In this document: positions 35,119-44,168 of the stretch, in pieces | How the letters are laid out: the number at the start of each line of letters is the position of its first letter | Numbering within the stretch: the first letter of the stretch is position 1 | Assembly (NCBI RefSeq): GCF_000515395.1 | Contig: NZ_KI911782.1 | Span: forward strand, 532,990-596,989 | Direction: 5' to 3' | From: Jiangella gansuensis DSM 44835 | Lineage (GTDB): Bacteria > Actinomycetota > Actinomycetes > Jiangellales > Jiangellaceae | Length of the DNA: 64,000 nucleotides | The notes under the pieces: generated by a model | What the model was told of the DNA's origin: nothing | Database searches by the model: none | Seen by the model: the letters and a program-made list of their open reading frames with translations, nothing else | Made by a program: the position numbers and the translations under genes

Positions 35119-37113
35119 GTGTCGCCTGACCTCGACGTGCCCGCCGCGCCGTACACCGGCTGGACCAGGAAGCACTGGGAGGACGTCGCCGACCGGCTGC
35201 TGGCCGCGCCGCGCCGGTACGCGACGCCGGGGCACGGCTTGATCCACCTGCCGGGGCCGGCCAGCAGGTCAGGACGGTGGAGCGACGCGTTCGAGGGGTT
35301 CGCCCGGACCTTCGTGCTGGCCGGATTCCGGTTGGCCGGTGCGGGCGGTGCGGATCCGGACGACCTGGCCGGCTGGTACGCGCGAGGCATCGCATCGGGC
35401 GTGGACCCGTCGTCGCCGGAGCGCTGGCCCACCATCGCCGAGCGGAAGCAGGCCGCCGTCGAGGCCGCGTCCGTCGCCATCGCCCTGCACGAGACCAGGC
35501 CCTGGATCTGGGACCGGCTGAGCGACCGCGCCCGCCAACAGGCGGTCGACTGGCTCGCCGGCATGGTCGGCGCCACCATGCACGACAACAACTGGGTGTG
35601 GTTCCAGAACGTCGTCGAGACGTTCCTGGCGTCGGTGGGCGGCCCCTGGGACCACGGCGACATCGAGCGCAACCTGGCCGCGCACGAGCGGTGGTACCTC
35701 GGGGACGGCTGGTACACCGACGGCGGTACCAGCAACTTCGACTACTACGCCGGGTGGGCGATGCACTTCTATCCGGCGTGGTACGTCCGGATGGGCGGGC
35801 CGGGCGCCGGCGAGCTGGCCGAGACCTACCGCGAGCGGCTGCGCCGGTTCCTCCTCGACGCGCAGCACCTGGTGGCGGCCGACGGCGCACCGGTATTCCA
35901 GGGCCGGTCGCTGACGTACCGTTTCGCGATGCTGGCGCCGTTCTGGGCCGGTGAGCTGTCCGGTGCGTCGCCGCTCGCGCCCGGCCTCACCCGCCGGCTG
36001 GCCAACGGCGTGCTCAGGCACTTCGTCGACCGGGGCGCCATCGGCGCCGATGGCCTCCTGCCGCTCGGGTGGTACGGAGCGTTCCCCCGGATCCGGCAGC
36101 TCTACAGCGGCGGCGGATCGCCGTACTGGGCCAGCAAGGGTTTCGCCGGGCTGCTCTTGCCGCCGGAGCACCCGGTGTGGACACACGAGGAACTGCCACT
36201 GCCACTGGAGCGAGACGACGTGCTGGTGAGCCTGCCGGCGCCGGGGTGGATCGTCGCCGGTACCACCTCCGACGGCATCGTGCGGGTGGTCAACCACGGC
36301 ACCGATCGGGCCGTCGACGGCGCACCAGGCGCGGACCTGCCGTTCTACACCCGTCACGGCTACGCGACCCACGCGGCGCCGGAGCTGTTACAACGGGATG
36401 CCCGGCAGCCGATGGACTCCACCGTCGCCCTCCTCGACACCGACGGCGTCCCGTCACACCGCACCTCCTTCGTCCGCGTGCACGTGGGCGGCGACGCCGC
36501 GCTGGGCTCACGGGGCCGCAGCCGGTGGTGGGACCTGGCGGCGGCCGGAGGCGACTCGGCGGCGGCCACCGCCTGGCGGATCGGTCCGTGGCTGACCACG
36601 GCCTCGGTGGTCCGCGACGGCGTGGAGGTGCGGCTGGCGCGGATGGACCCCGCGGATGCCGAGTCCGGGCGGCCGGGGACCGCGGACGACGACGATCCCG
36701 ACGCCCATCTGCAGACGAAGACGGGACCGTGGCGGCTGCACGTCGGCGGCTACGCCGTGGCGTCCGATCGAGTGGACACACCCCTGGACCGGCCGGTGGA
36801 GGTGGCGGCCGTGACGACGGATCGGGGCATCACGAGCGCCGTGGTCGCGCTGCGCGGCCTCGACGGCGCTGGAGTGTCGACCGCCGTGGGCACCAACCCG
36901 CTCGGCCTGCGCTCGGCGGTGCCGTGGGTGGGCACCACCGGTCCGGTGACCCCCGGCGAGATCCACGCCGCCGCGGTGGTGCTCACCGGCAGCCCCGATA
37001 TCGTCGACCAGGCCGCCGCGATCCGCCTCGACGTGTCGGGCGACCAGGTGACGATCCAGTGGCCGTCCGGCGAGCGCGACACCGTCGTCGTGCCGGGGCC
37101 GCCTACGCGGTGA
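35119..37113 (+). CDS. DUF2264 domain protein
   Basis: A 664-aa cytoplasmic protein (no signal peptide). The N-terminal part (residues 12-360) has the DUF2264 pattern of an alpha/alpha-toroid: RSGRWSDAFEGFARTFVLAGFRL, HDNNWVWFQNVVETFLASVGGPWD, YTDGGTSNFDYYAGWAMHFYPAWY, and YWASKGFAGLLLP. A beta-rich C-terminal region follows. These proteins resemble unsaturated-uronyl hydrolases or polysaccharide-active enzymes, but no activity is established. GTG 35119 follows GGGAGG. Convergent with the M20 gene, 15 bp apart. Confidence 0.8.
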   Translation: MSPDLDVPAAPYTGWTRKHWEDVADRLLAAPRRYATPGHGLIHLPGPASRSGRWSDAFEGFARTFVLAGFRLAGAGGADPDDLAGWYARGIASGVDPSSPERWPTIAERKQAAVEAASVAIALHETRPWIWDRLSDRARQQAVDWLAGMVGATMHDNNWVWFQNVVETFLASVGGPWDHGDIERNLAAHERWYLGDGWYTDGGTSNFDYYAGWAMHFYPAWYVRMGGPGAGELAETYRERLRRFLLDAQHLVAADGAPVFQGRSLTYRFAMLAPFWAGELSGASPLAPGLTRRLANGVLRHFVDRGAIGADGLLPLGWYGAFPRIRQLYSGGGSPYWASKGFAGLLLPPEHPVWTHEELPLPLERDDVLVSLPAPGWIVAGTTSDGIVRVVNHGTDRAVDGAPGADLPFYTRHGYATHAAPELLQRDARQPMDSTVALLDTDGVPSHRTSFVRVHVGGDAALGSRGRSRWWDLAAAGGDSAAATAWRIGPWLTTASVVRDGVEVRLARMDPADAESGRPGTADDDDPDAHLQTKTGPWRLHVGGYAVASDRVDTPLDRPVEVAAVTTDRGITSAVVALRGLDGAGVSTAVGTNPLGLRSAVPWVGTTGPVTPGEIHAAAVVLTGSPDIVDQAAAIRLDVSGDQVTIQWPSGERDTVVVPGPPTR

Positions 37114-37128
37114 GGTCGTGACGCCAGG

Positions 37129-38367
37129 TCACCGCGTCGCCAGTGCGATCACCGTGCCGAGCAGGACGTTCGCGCCGGCCTCGACGTCGGCCCAGGAGCT
37201 GTGCTCGGCCGGGGAGTGGCTGCGCCCACCGGTGCTCGGGATGAAGATCATCCCGGTCGGCGCGAGCCGGCTCATGTTCTGCGCGTCGTGCCCGGCACCC
37301 GACGGCATGAGCCGGGTGGAGTGGCCGCGGCCGGCGGCGACGGACTCGATCAGGTCCTGCAACCCCGAGTCGAGCGGTGCCGGATCGGTGATGCTGTCGC
37401 GGGTATGGGTGACCTCCAGCCCGTGCCGGCCAGCGGCGTCACTCGCCGCGGCGACCAGGGCTGTCTCGAGGTCCTCGATGGCCTCCCGGCGCACATCGCG
37501 GAAGTCCAGCTGAAGCCGGGCAAGAGCCGGGACAACGTTCGCCCCGCCGGGTTCGACGCCGATGATCCCGCAGGTCGCCACCGCGGTCTCGCTGATCGAC
37601 GCGGTGATGTCGGGCAGCTGGGCCAGGAACTCCCCGGCGCCACGCAGCGGATCGCGCCGCATCGCCATGGGCGTGGTGCCGGCGTGGTCGGCCCGCCCCG
37701 TGAACTCCAGCCGGCCACCGCCCATGCCGACGATGGACGTGACCACGCCGATGTCCGCCGAGGACGTTTCCAGCACCGCTCCCTGCTCGATGTGCAGCTC
37801 GACGAACGCGTGCACCGAACCGGCCGGCACCGCGGTCCGGCCGGCGGCCGCGACATCCCAGCCGAGTCCGCCGAGCGCGTCGACCAGCAGGTCGTCGTCG
37901 CGTCCGCGCAGGGCGGCCAGCTCGTCCGGCGGGAAGGGGCGCACCAGGGCCGTCGAGCCCAGCAGATGGTGGTAGCAGCCCTCCTCGTCCGCGAACACCA
38001 CCATGGTGACCGGGCGCCGAAGCGGCACATCGGCTTCGGTCAGGCGGCGGACGACCTCCAGCGCGGCCATGCTGCCCAGGGCGCCGTCGAACCGGCCGCC
38101 GTCGGGGACGCTGTCGATGTGTGAGCCGGTCCAGACCGCTGGGGCGTCGGTGGCACCGGCCGGGGCCACCGTCACGAACAGGTTGCCGATGCCATCGGTA
38201 CGCAGGGAGAGCCCGGACGCCTCCACCTCCGCCCGCAGCCATGCCCGGGCCTCGGCGTCGGCGGCGGAGAAGCTGGTTCGGCTCACGCCGCTCGCGGTGG
38301 CTCCGAACCGGGCCAGCTCCTCCAGCGTCGAGCGCAGCCGGGAGCCGTCGACGGTGACGTCCTTCAT
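37129..38367 (-). CDS. M20-family N-carbamoyl-L-amino-acid / allantoate amidohydrolase
   Basis: A 412-aa dinuclear metal amidohydrolase. Metal-site motifs are complete: GSHIDSVPDGGRFDGALG, VFADEEGCYHHLLGS (Glu-Glu), ELHIEQGAVLE, and SGAGHDAQNMSRLAPTGMIFIPSTGGRSHSPAEHS. The dimerisation lid with RADHAGTTPM is present. Family substrates are N-carbamoyl amino acids, allantoate, ureidoglycine and beta-ureidopropionate. It is the last gene of the operon beginning at 43980 and overlaps the symporter stop by 4 bp. Together with the racemase it suggests hydantoin- or ureide-type catabolism. Confidence 0.85.
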   Translation of the reverse strand: MKDVTVDGSRLRSTLEELARFGATASGVSRTSFSAADAEARAWLRAEVEASGLSLRTDGIGNLFVTVAPAGATDAPAVWTGSHIDSVPDGGRFDGALGSMAALEVVRRLTEADVPLRRPVTMVVFADEEGCYHHLLGSTALVRPFPPDELAALRGRDDDLLVDALGGLGWDVAAAGRTAVPAGSVHAFVELHIEQGAVLETSSADIGVVTSIVGMGGGRLEFTGRADHAGTTPMAMRRDPLRGAGEFLAQLPDITASISETAVATCGIIGVEPGGANVVPALARLQLDFRDVRREAIEDLETALVAAASDAAGRHGLEVTHTRDSITDPAPLDSGLQDLIESVAAGRGHSTRLMPSGAGHDAQNMSRLAPTGMIFIPSTGGRSHSPAEHSSWADVEAGANVLLGTVIALATR

Positions 38368-39838
38368 GCTGGCCTCTGGGTGTCGGCGCGCGGGCCCGCC
38401 CGGTCCAGGCCGGAGTCGGGTTCGAGGTCGGTGAAGAAGGGGTCCGTCGCTTCGGCCGGCGGGGGTGCCGTCGCCAGACTGACGACAACCATGAGGACCA
38501 GCGAGGCGGCGAAGCCTGGGACGACGGGGTCGATCGTGCCGGTGTCGCCCCACAACCGCCAGCTGATCGTGCCGGCCAGACCGCCCAGCATGGCCGCGAT
38601 GGCGCCCTCCCGGGTGCCGCGCTTCCACAGCACACCGGCCACGACCGGCACCAGGAAGACCGCGCCCATCAGCGCGCTGAAGAGCGCGACGATGAACTGG
38701 ACCAATTCGCCCTCCCCGAATCCGGTGAGCACCATGATCATCGGCACGACGCCGACGATGACGGTGCCGACCCGGCCGATGAACACGCGCCGCTGTGGTG
38801 AGCCGCTGGGCCGGAGCACGCCGTATATGTCGTGCGAGAGCGCGGTGCCGGCAACCAACAGCACCGAGGAGATGGTCGACATCATGGCCGAGGCCACCGC
38901 GACCAGCAGCAACGTCCCCAGCAATGTCGGCAGGGCATGGACGGCGAGCACCGGCATGGCCTGGTCGCCGGTGCTGAGGGCCGGGAACAGTGCGCGGCTG
39001 CCAAGCGCCAGCACGAAAACCAGCGTGTGCGCCAACCCGACCAGGACGATCACGAAACCGATGCCCTTGCGGATCGTGGCCATGTCCTTCATCGCATAGA
39101 ACGCACCAGCTGTTCGGGCCGGGCGACGGCACCGAGGAAGAATGCCAGTGACAACGTCAGCAACAGTGACGGAGCCATGCCCTCCCAGGTGAACGTGGTC
39201 GGGTTGGCACTGTCGACCAGCCCGAGCAGTGAGTTCAGCCCGCCGGTCTGGCCGAGGACCATGGGGATGGCGAGGGCGGCGCCGACGATCATGATCATCA
39301 TCTGCAGGAAGTCGGTGTAGACGACGGCGAACATGCCGCCGATCGCGGTGTACGCCAGCACCACCACGGTGAAGCCGACCATGCCGGCCTTCACGGGTAC
39401 GCCGAAGAGCGCGTTCGCGATCAGCCCGCCCGCGATGACCTGGGCGGAGATGTAGACGACGAAGGCGACCAGGATGATCAGCGCCGCGACCACCCGGGCG
39501 CCGCGGCTGTAGTAGCGCGCCTCGACGAAGTCGGGCAGCGAGATCCGGCGCTGCCGGGTGAACCTCGGTGCGATGACGGCCACCATGAGCCAGTACGCGA
39601 TCGGGAAGACGAACACCACCCAGGCGAAGGACCATCCGACCGCGTACATGATGCCGATGGTCCCGATGAACAGACCGGAGCTCATCTGCGTGGCGGCGAT
39701 GCTGGCCCCGCCGACGGCCCAGCTGAGTCCGCCGCCGGCGATGTAGAAGTCCTCGTCGTTCTTGGTCATCCGCAGGCCGAGGTAGCCCAGGGCGAGGATC
39801 AGGACGGAGTAGGCGAGGAGCACGGCCCATTCGGTCAC
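38364..39838 (-). pseudogene. sodium:solute symporter, split by a frame change
   Basis: Two frames together make one SSS-family permease of about 490 aa. The N-terminal half (39089-39838; 249 aa, about 6 membrane segments) ends ...GAVARPEQLVRSMR-stop; the C-terminal half continues FYAMKDMATIRKGIGFV... to the stop at 38364. The family sequence would run RPEQLVRFYAMKDM without break, so one base is missing near 39100-39105. The C-terminal half also has its own ATG at 39092 that overlaps the N-terminal stop as ATGA, so a two-piece transporter cannot be excluded. GTG 39838 start, 4 bp after the small gene. Confidence 0.75.
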
Positions 39839-39842
39839 GTCG

Positions 39843-40001
39843 TCACCTGCTCTCTCGGCCGGCCCGGCCGGCGTCACGCTCGGCGCCGCGCCGGGCGTCT
39901 CGACGGTTCTGCGTCGACATCCAGCCGAAGTACGCGGCCGTCAGGACGATGTAGAGGGCCAGGAAGCCCCAGAAGATGAAGCCCGCTTCGAAGATCGACA
40001 T
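39843..40001 (-). CDS. small membrane protein, probable symporter accessory subunit
   Basis: A 52-aa ORF: MSIFEAGFIFWGFLALYIVL and then TAAYFGWMSTQNRRDARRGA. One membrane helix (residues 6-28) and a basic cytoplasmic tail. Its ATG overlaps the upstream stop by one base (TGATG), and the symporter GTG follows its stop after 4 bp. SSS permeases are often preceded by a one-helix peptide of this kind, so an accessory role is likely though unproven. Confidence 0.75.
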   Translation of the reverse strand: MSIFEAGFIFWGFLALYIVLTAAYFGWMSTQNRRDARRGAERDAGRAGRESR

Positions 40002-40798
40002 CACTGCCTCCGTTCGGGTGCCGGTACCGCATCTCCCGGCTCGGCGGCGCGGGCACGGCCACGGGTGATAGAGACGTACAGGGCGGCGCCGCCGGCCAGC
40101 AGGGTCAGGACGAGCACCAGGTTGACGCTCCGGCTCAGCGTCAGGAGCGGAGCATCGCCGGTCGTGCTGACCGAGCGCAGCAGTGCGGGCATGGCCGGGA
40201 CGTCGTAGCTGACCTCGGTGCGGTTGCCGGAGACGGCCACGTCCCGCGGGTTCGCCGGGAACCCTTCGACGTAGCGGTGGTCCGGCGCGAGCCGCACCGA
40301 GGCGCTGAAGACGCCGGGCGCGGTGCTCGCCGCCGGCAGGTCGAACGTCAGCATCGGAACGTCGGTGGTCATCCGGTCACCGGTGACGTCGCCGGCCTCC
40401 GGCGCGGAGTACCGCACGGTGAGCTCGGTCTCCGTACCTGGGGTCAGGGGCTCGGCCAGCGTCGCCGTGACGGTCGTCTTGAGCTCCACCGTCTCGGTCG
40501 TGACCTCGAGCCGGGCGCCGTCGGCGGTGGTGATCTCGATGTCGTCGACCGGTGCCCGGCCGGTTCCGGAGAAGTCGAGCACGGAGAACGACAGCGTGGT
40601 GGCCGGTTCCTCGCCCGCGGCACCGCCGGCGACGACGTAGTCGAGCTGGACCTGGGCGGTGCCCTGGTCGTCCACCTCGACCGTGGCATCGACGTCGACC
40701 AGGGTCGGATCGGCAGCCGCTGCCGACGCGCCGGCGATCGGCGCCAGGACGGCCAGCACGCTCACCATGACGGCGCGACGCGCGAGGGGCGTGGTCAT
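40001..40798 (-). CDS. exported, membrane-anchored protein of unknown function
   Basis: A 265-aa protein with a signal peptide (RRAVMVSVLAVLAPIAGASAAAADP), a beta-rich extracellular part (residues 30-220: VDATVEVDDQGTAQVQLDYVV, TPGTETELTVRYSAPEAGD) and one C-terminal membrane helix (LVLVLTLLAGGAALYVSI) with a short basic tail. No known domain recognised. Its position inside the operon (4-bp overlap with the racemase gene, 1-bp overlap with the small membrane protein) suggests it works at the cell surface with the symporter. Confidence 0.7.
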   Translation of the reverse strand: MTTPLARRAVMVSVLAVLAPIAGASAAAADPTLVDVDATVEVDDQGTAQVQLDYVVAGGAAGEEPATTLSFSVLDFSGTGRAPVDDIEITTADGARLEVTTETVELKTTVTATLAEPLTPGTETELTVRYSAPEAGDVTGDRMTTDVPMLTFDLPAASTAPGVFSASVRLAPDHRYVEGFPANPRDVAVSGNRTEVSYDVPAMPALLRSVSTTGDAPLLTLSRSVNLVLVLTLLAGGAALYVSITRGRARAAEPGDAVPAPERRQ

Positions 40799-41613
40799 GG
40801 GCGGGCTCCGTCGCCACTGAGGAACAGCTCGGCGAGCTTCGCGCCGGCGGCGATCTTCGGCGGCGTCATGTAGGCGCGCCGGCTGTGCCTCAGCCCCTGC
40901 GCGACCGTCATCTCCGCCGCGTGCAGACCCGCCCGGGACGGGTTGATCACCGGCACGCCGAGCTGTTCGGTCATCTGCTCCGCCACGTCGAGGAAGCCCA
41001 TGCTCATGCAGCCGAGGACCAGGACGTCGGCACCGTCCTGCTCGACGGCTAGCCGGCCCTGCTCGAGCATGCGGCCCAGCGCGGCGTCGTGGTCCTGGTT
41101 GACTCCGAGCACCGACGTCTCGATGTAGCGGACCGATGCGAGCGCGTCGGCGGCACCAGCTTCCCAGGCCAGCCGCCGCAGGGCGGGCACGATGGTGGCG
41201 GTGACCGTGACGAAGCTGAACCGGTGACCGAGTGTGGTCGCCAGTGCGATCGACGCCGAGGCGGGGCCGACGACCAGCATGTCGCTGATCTCGCGCAGCC
41301 CGTCGAGGCCGGGGTCGCCGAAGCAGCCCACGATGGCCGCGTCGAAGCCGTCGGCCTCGGTGGCGGTCAGCAACTCGGCCATGGCGGGGATGCTCAGGTA
41401 CTCCTCGTACATGGACTCGATGGAGGCCGGGCCGCGGTCGACGGCGCGGACCTCGACCTCGGTGCCGGGGAGCGCCCAGCGGTGCAGCGTGGCCTGCCGG
41501 CGTTCGAGTTCGGCGGAGCCTAGTGCGGTGCGATGCATCGGGCCGGGGACGAGGTAGGCGATACGGCGGACGGCGTCGTCGTGCGCGTGCGGGTCGGTGG
41601 GGGTGGACGTCAT
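40795..41613 (-). CDS. Asp/Glu/hydantoin racemase family protein
   Basis: A 272-aa racemase of the two-cysteine type. The catalytic Cys pair is seen in AAIVGCFGDPGLDGLRE and VLVLGCMSMGFLDVAEQ; the N-terminal RRIAYLVPGPMH and the C-terminal VPVINPSRAGLHAAEM are typical. Members interconvert enantiomers of aspartate, glutamate or 5-substituted hydantoins, or act as maleate isomerases. The adjoining amidohydrolase and M20 amidohydrolase favour hydantoins or N-carbamoyl compounds. ATG 41613; 4-bp overlaps on both sides. Confidence 0.85.
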   Translation of the reverse strand: MTSTPTDPHAHDDAVRRIAYLVPGPMHRTALGSAELERRQATLHRWALPGTEVEVRAVDRGPASIESMYEEYLSIPAMAELLTATEADGFDAAIVGCFGDPGLDGLREISDMLVVGPASASIALATTLGHRFSFVTVTATIVPALRRLAWEAGAADALASVRYIETSVLGVNQDHDAALGRMLEQGRLAVEQDGADVLVLGCMSMGFLDVAEQMTEQLGVPVINPSRAGLHAAEMTVAQGLRHSRRAYMTPPKIAAGAKLAELFLSGDGARP

Positions 41614-42836
41614 GGGTGCTCCTCGCGATGTGTCGGTGCCGGTGGGGCTGGGCGCGTGTAGCCGTTGGCGTCGACGACCTGGTTGCCGCTCCGGAAGACG
41701 CCCGCAACCTCGCGGACGGCTCCGATGTCGGTGAGTGGGTTGCGCAGCAGGGCCACGAAGTCGGCCCGCCGGCCAGGTGCCAGGGCCCCGATGTCCTGGA
41801 CGTCCATCAGGTCGGCTCCACGTACGGTGCCGGCGAGCAGCGCCTCCTCCGGTGACCAGCCGTGCTCGACGAGCCACTGCATCTCGTAGCCGAACAGGCC
41901 GTGCATCGAGTCGGTGCCAAGCGCGATCGGCACGCCGGCGGCACGGACCCGGTCGGCAGAGGCCTCCATGGCGGCGCGGGCCTGCCGGACCTTCGCCAGG
42001 ATGGCCGGTTCGCTCGCGTCCCCCTGTTCGATGCCGGTGGGGTGGAACAGGATGGTGTTGGTCAGGACCAGCCACGTGCCGTGTCGGGTCATGGTGTCCA
42101 GGTTCTGCTCGGTGAGCAGTGCACCGTGTTCGATGGAACGCACACCGCCGGCGGCGGCCAGGTCGACACCAGCGCCACCGTGGGCGTGCGCGGACACCAT
42201 CAGTCCGAGCTCCGCGGCCGCGAAGACGATCGCGGCGATGTCCTCGGCTGAGTAGTTCGACTCCGCCAGCGAGGTGTCGGTCGATGACACCCCGCCGGTG
42301 GTAAAGATCTTGATGTGGTCGGCGCCCTTGGCGGCGTTGGTCCGGACGGCCTCGCGTGCGGCGTCCGGGCCGTCGACGCCACCGGCGGCGCTGCCGTGCT
42401 TGCCGGTGGGGCTCAGCCCACGCCCGGCGACGCGCAGCGCGGGACCGGCCACCTCGCCGGCCCGCACTGCGGCCTTGAAATGGACGTCGATGTCGTGCTC
42501 CTCGGTCATGATGCGCGCCGTGGTGACCCCGGAGAGGAGCATCCGGCGCAGGTTGTCGACGCCGCGGACGGTCTGCCAGGCGGCCGGTTGCTGGAGCTGG
42601 CCGTGCTGGTCGCCGTCGCCGGGCCGGATGGTGACGTGGGTGTGCGCGTCGACGAACCCGGGCACCAGGTACACCTCGCCTAGGTCGACTCGCGTGGCTC
42701 CCGGCGGGCACGCCTCCTCGGGCGGGCCGACGGCGACGACCCGGCCGTCCCGGACGAGGATGCCGGCGCCGGCGCGCATCCCGGGCCGGACCGCGTCGAA
42801 CACGCCGACGGCGCGGTAGAACGTGGAGTCAGTCAT
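41610..42836 (-). CDS. metal-dependent amidohydrolase (imidazolonepropionase/Xaa-Pro-dipeptidase-like)
   Basis: A 408-aa amidohydrolase-superfamily enzyme with all ligands in order: VPGFVDAHTHVT (HxH), the Lys in DHIKIFTTGG, VSAHAHGGAG, SIEHGALL and the Asp in PIALGTDSMHG. The closest known groups cleave dipeptides (Xaa-Pro, Xaa-Arg) or imidazolonepropionate; cyclic amide substrates are also handled by the fold. 4-bp overlap with the racemase, 8-bp overlap with the CapA-like gene. Confidence 0.85.
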   Translation of the reverse strand: MTDSTFYRAVGVFDAVRPGMRAGAGILVRDGRVVAVGPPEEACPPGATRVDLGEVYLVPGFVDAHTHVTIRPGDGDQHGQLQQPAAWQTVRGVDNLRRMLLSGVTTARIMTEEHDIDVHFKAAVRAGEVAGPALRVAGRGLSPTGKHGSAAGGVDGPDAAREAVRTNAAKGADHIKIFTTGGVSSTDTSLAESNYSAEDIAAIVFAAAELGLMVSAHAHGGAGVDLAAAGGVRSIEHGALLTEQNLDTMTRHGTWLVLTNTILFHPTGIEQGDASEPAILAKVRQARAAMEASADRVRAAGVPIALGTDSMHGLFGYEMQWLVEHGWSPEEALLAGTVRGADLMDVQDIGALAPGRRADFVALLRNPLTDIGAVREVAGVFRSGNQVVDANGYTRPAPPAPTHREEHP

Positions 42837-43980
42837 GGTCGAGTGACACCTCACCGATCGTCGTGCCGGGCAGGAGGTCGTCGCGGAGGGTGACACCGGC
42901 AGCGGCACCGGGCCAGCTGAGGCGCTCGACGACGGCGCGGGCGCGCTCGCCGGTGGCGAGTACCGGCTCGCCGCCGACCATGGTGGTGGGGACGAACCGC
43001 ACCGTGAGCCGAGCGCCGTCCGGCGGCGCGACCACCACCACGACCGAGTCATCCGTCACGTCGGCGCCGAAGGCGCTGCGGTAGGGCGCGGCAGGGACGC
43101 GTGTCGGGAAGGCGCCGTCCCCGGCTGCGGCGGCCAGAGCGGACCAGGCATGGAAGAGGAAGTTGCCGATCGAGTACGCGACCAACCCGCCCCGATGGAC
43201 GTCGACGGGGTGGATCTCATGCGGGTGGTGCCCGATGACGAGCCGGGCGCCCGCCTCGACCAGAGCATGTCCGGCCGGACGTTGGTAGTCGGCCAGGACG
43301 CCGTAGGACGCGGCCGCGAACCCGTGGGGGACGCCCCAGTGGACGGCGACGACCACAACGTCCGCCGTCTGCCGGGCCGCGGCGACCACGGAGCACGCTG
43401 CGTCGAGATCGTCGACGACGGCCGACGTGTGCACGTACGGGGCCATCCCCGGCTGCTCGGACGCCAGCGCCGGGTCGATCGCGACCTGCTGCAAGACGCG
43501 CAACGGCGCCACACCCGGCCGGTCGGCCGTTGCCGCGAAGCCCGGTGGGAGGGCGGCGCACAGGCCGATGACGGCGGCGGTACCCGATGCGGTGGTGCGG
43601 ACGGCCGGGGCGCGGGCCGCAGTGTCGTCGTGACCGGCACCGACCGGGGCGATGCCCGCACCGCGCAGTGTCTCGACGGTGTCGGCCATGCCGTCGGCGC
43701 CGAAGTCGAGGACATGGTTGTTGGCCAGGGTCGCGACGTCGATGCCCAGTGCGGCGAGGTCGGCGGCACGGTCGGGGTGGGTGCGATGCACGAAGGCCTT
43801 CTCGGCCGGCACTCCGCGTTCGGTCAGCGGCGACTCGACGTTGGCCACGGTGGTCTCGGCGCCGCTGAGCAGGGCGACGAGGCGAGGGTCGACGTTCCCG
43901 GGCGGTTCGGTCACCACGACGTCGCCCACCGCGGCGATCCAGGCCGGGCCGAGGCTGTCGATGCTGGACTCGACGGTCAT
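42829..43980 (-). CDS. CapA-family (PGA_cap) metallophosphatase-like protein
   Basis: A 383-aa protein of the capsule-synthesis CapA family with a calcineurin-like core: IAAVGDVVV, ANVESPLTERG, DVATLANNHVLDFGADGM, VVVAVHWGVPHGFA, VIGHHPHEIHPV and VAYSIGNFLF. CapA is linked to poly-gamma-glutamate export, but there is no signal peptide or PgsBC partner here, so a role on a gamma-glutamyl-like or other amide is only inferred. First gene of the seven-gene operon, divergent from the Lrp regulator. Confidence 0.8.
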   Translation of the reverse strand: MTVESSIDSLGPAWIAAVGDVVVTEPPGNVDPRLVALLSGAETTVANVESPLTERGVPAEKAFVHRTHPDRAADLAALGIDVATLANNHVLDFGADGMADTVETLRGAGIAPVGAGHDDTAARAPAVRTTASGTAAVIGLCAALPPGFAATADRPGVAPLRVLQQVAIDPALASEQPGMAPYVHTSAVVDDLDAACSVVAAARQTADVVVVAVHWGVPHGFAAASYGVLADYQRPAGHALVEAGARLVIGHHPHEIHPVDVHRGGLVAYSIGNFLFHAWSALAAAAGDGAFPTRVPAAPYRSAFGADVTDDSVVVVVAPPDGARLTVRFVPTTMVGGEPVLATGERARAVVERLSWPGAAAGVTLRDDLLPGTTIGEVSLDHD

Positions 43981-44168
43981 GTCTCACCCCTCCGCACATC
44001 GGTGGTGTGGGAGTTTCGCAAGGTTCATCCGATCTGACAACCCCTTGTGGGCGAAGGTTACTGTCCATCGCAACGTTCCGGGAGAGATTGCCGAAGATCG
44101 ATGTCCTGGTTCACCGGTACGACGAAAACGAGCATGATTCCTTGCCTGAGATGAGAAGGTTTGCAAAC

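Noticed and set aside
42829..43980. Capsule (poly-gamma-glutamate) synthesis locus
   Set aside because: Only the CapA-like phosphatase-fold protein is present; no PgsB, PgsC or ligase genes, and the operon partners are amide hydrolases.
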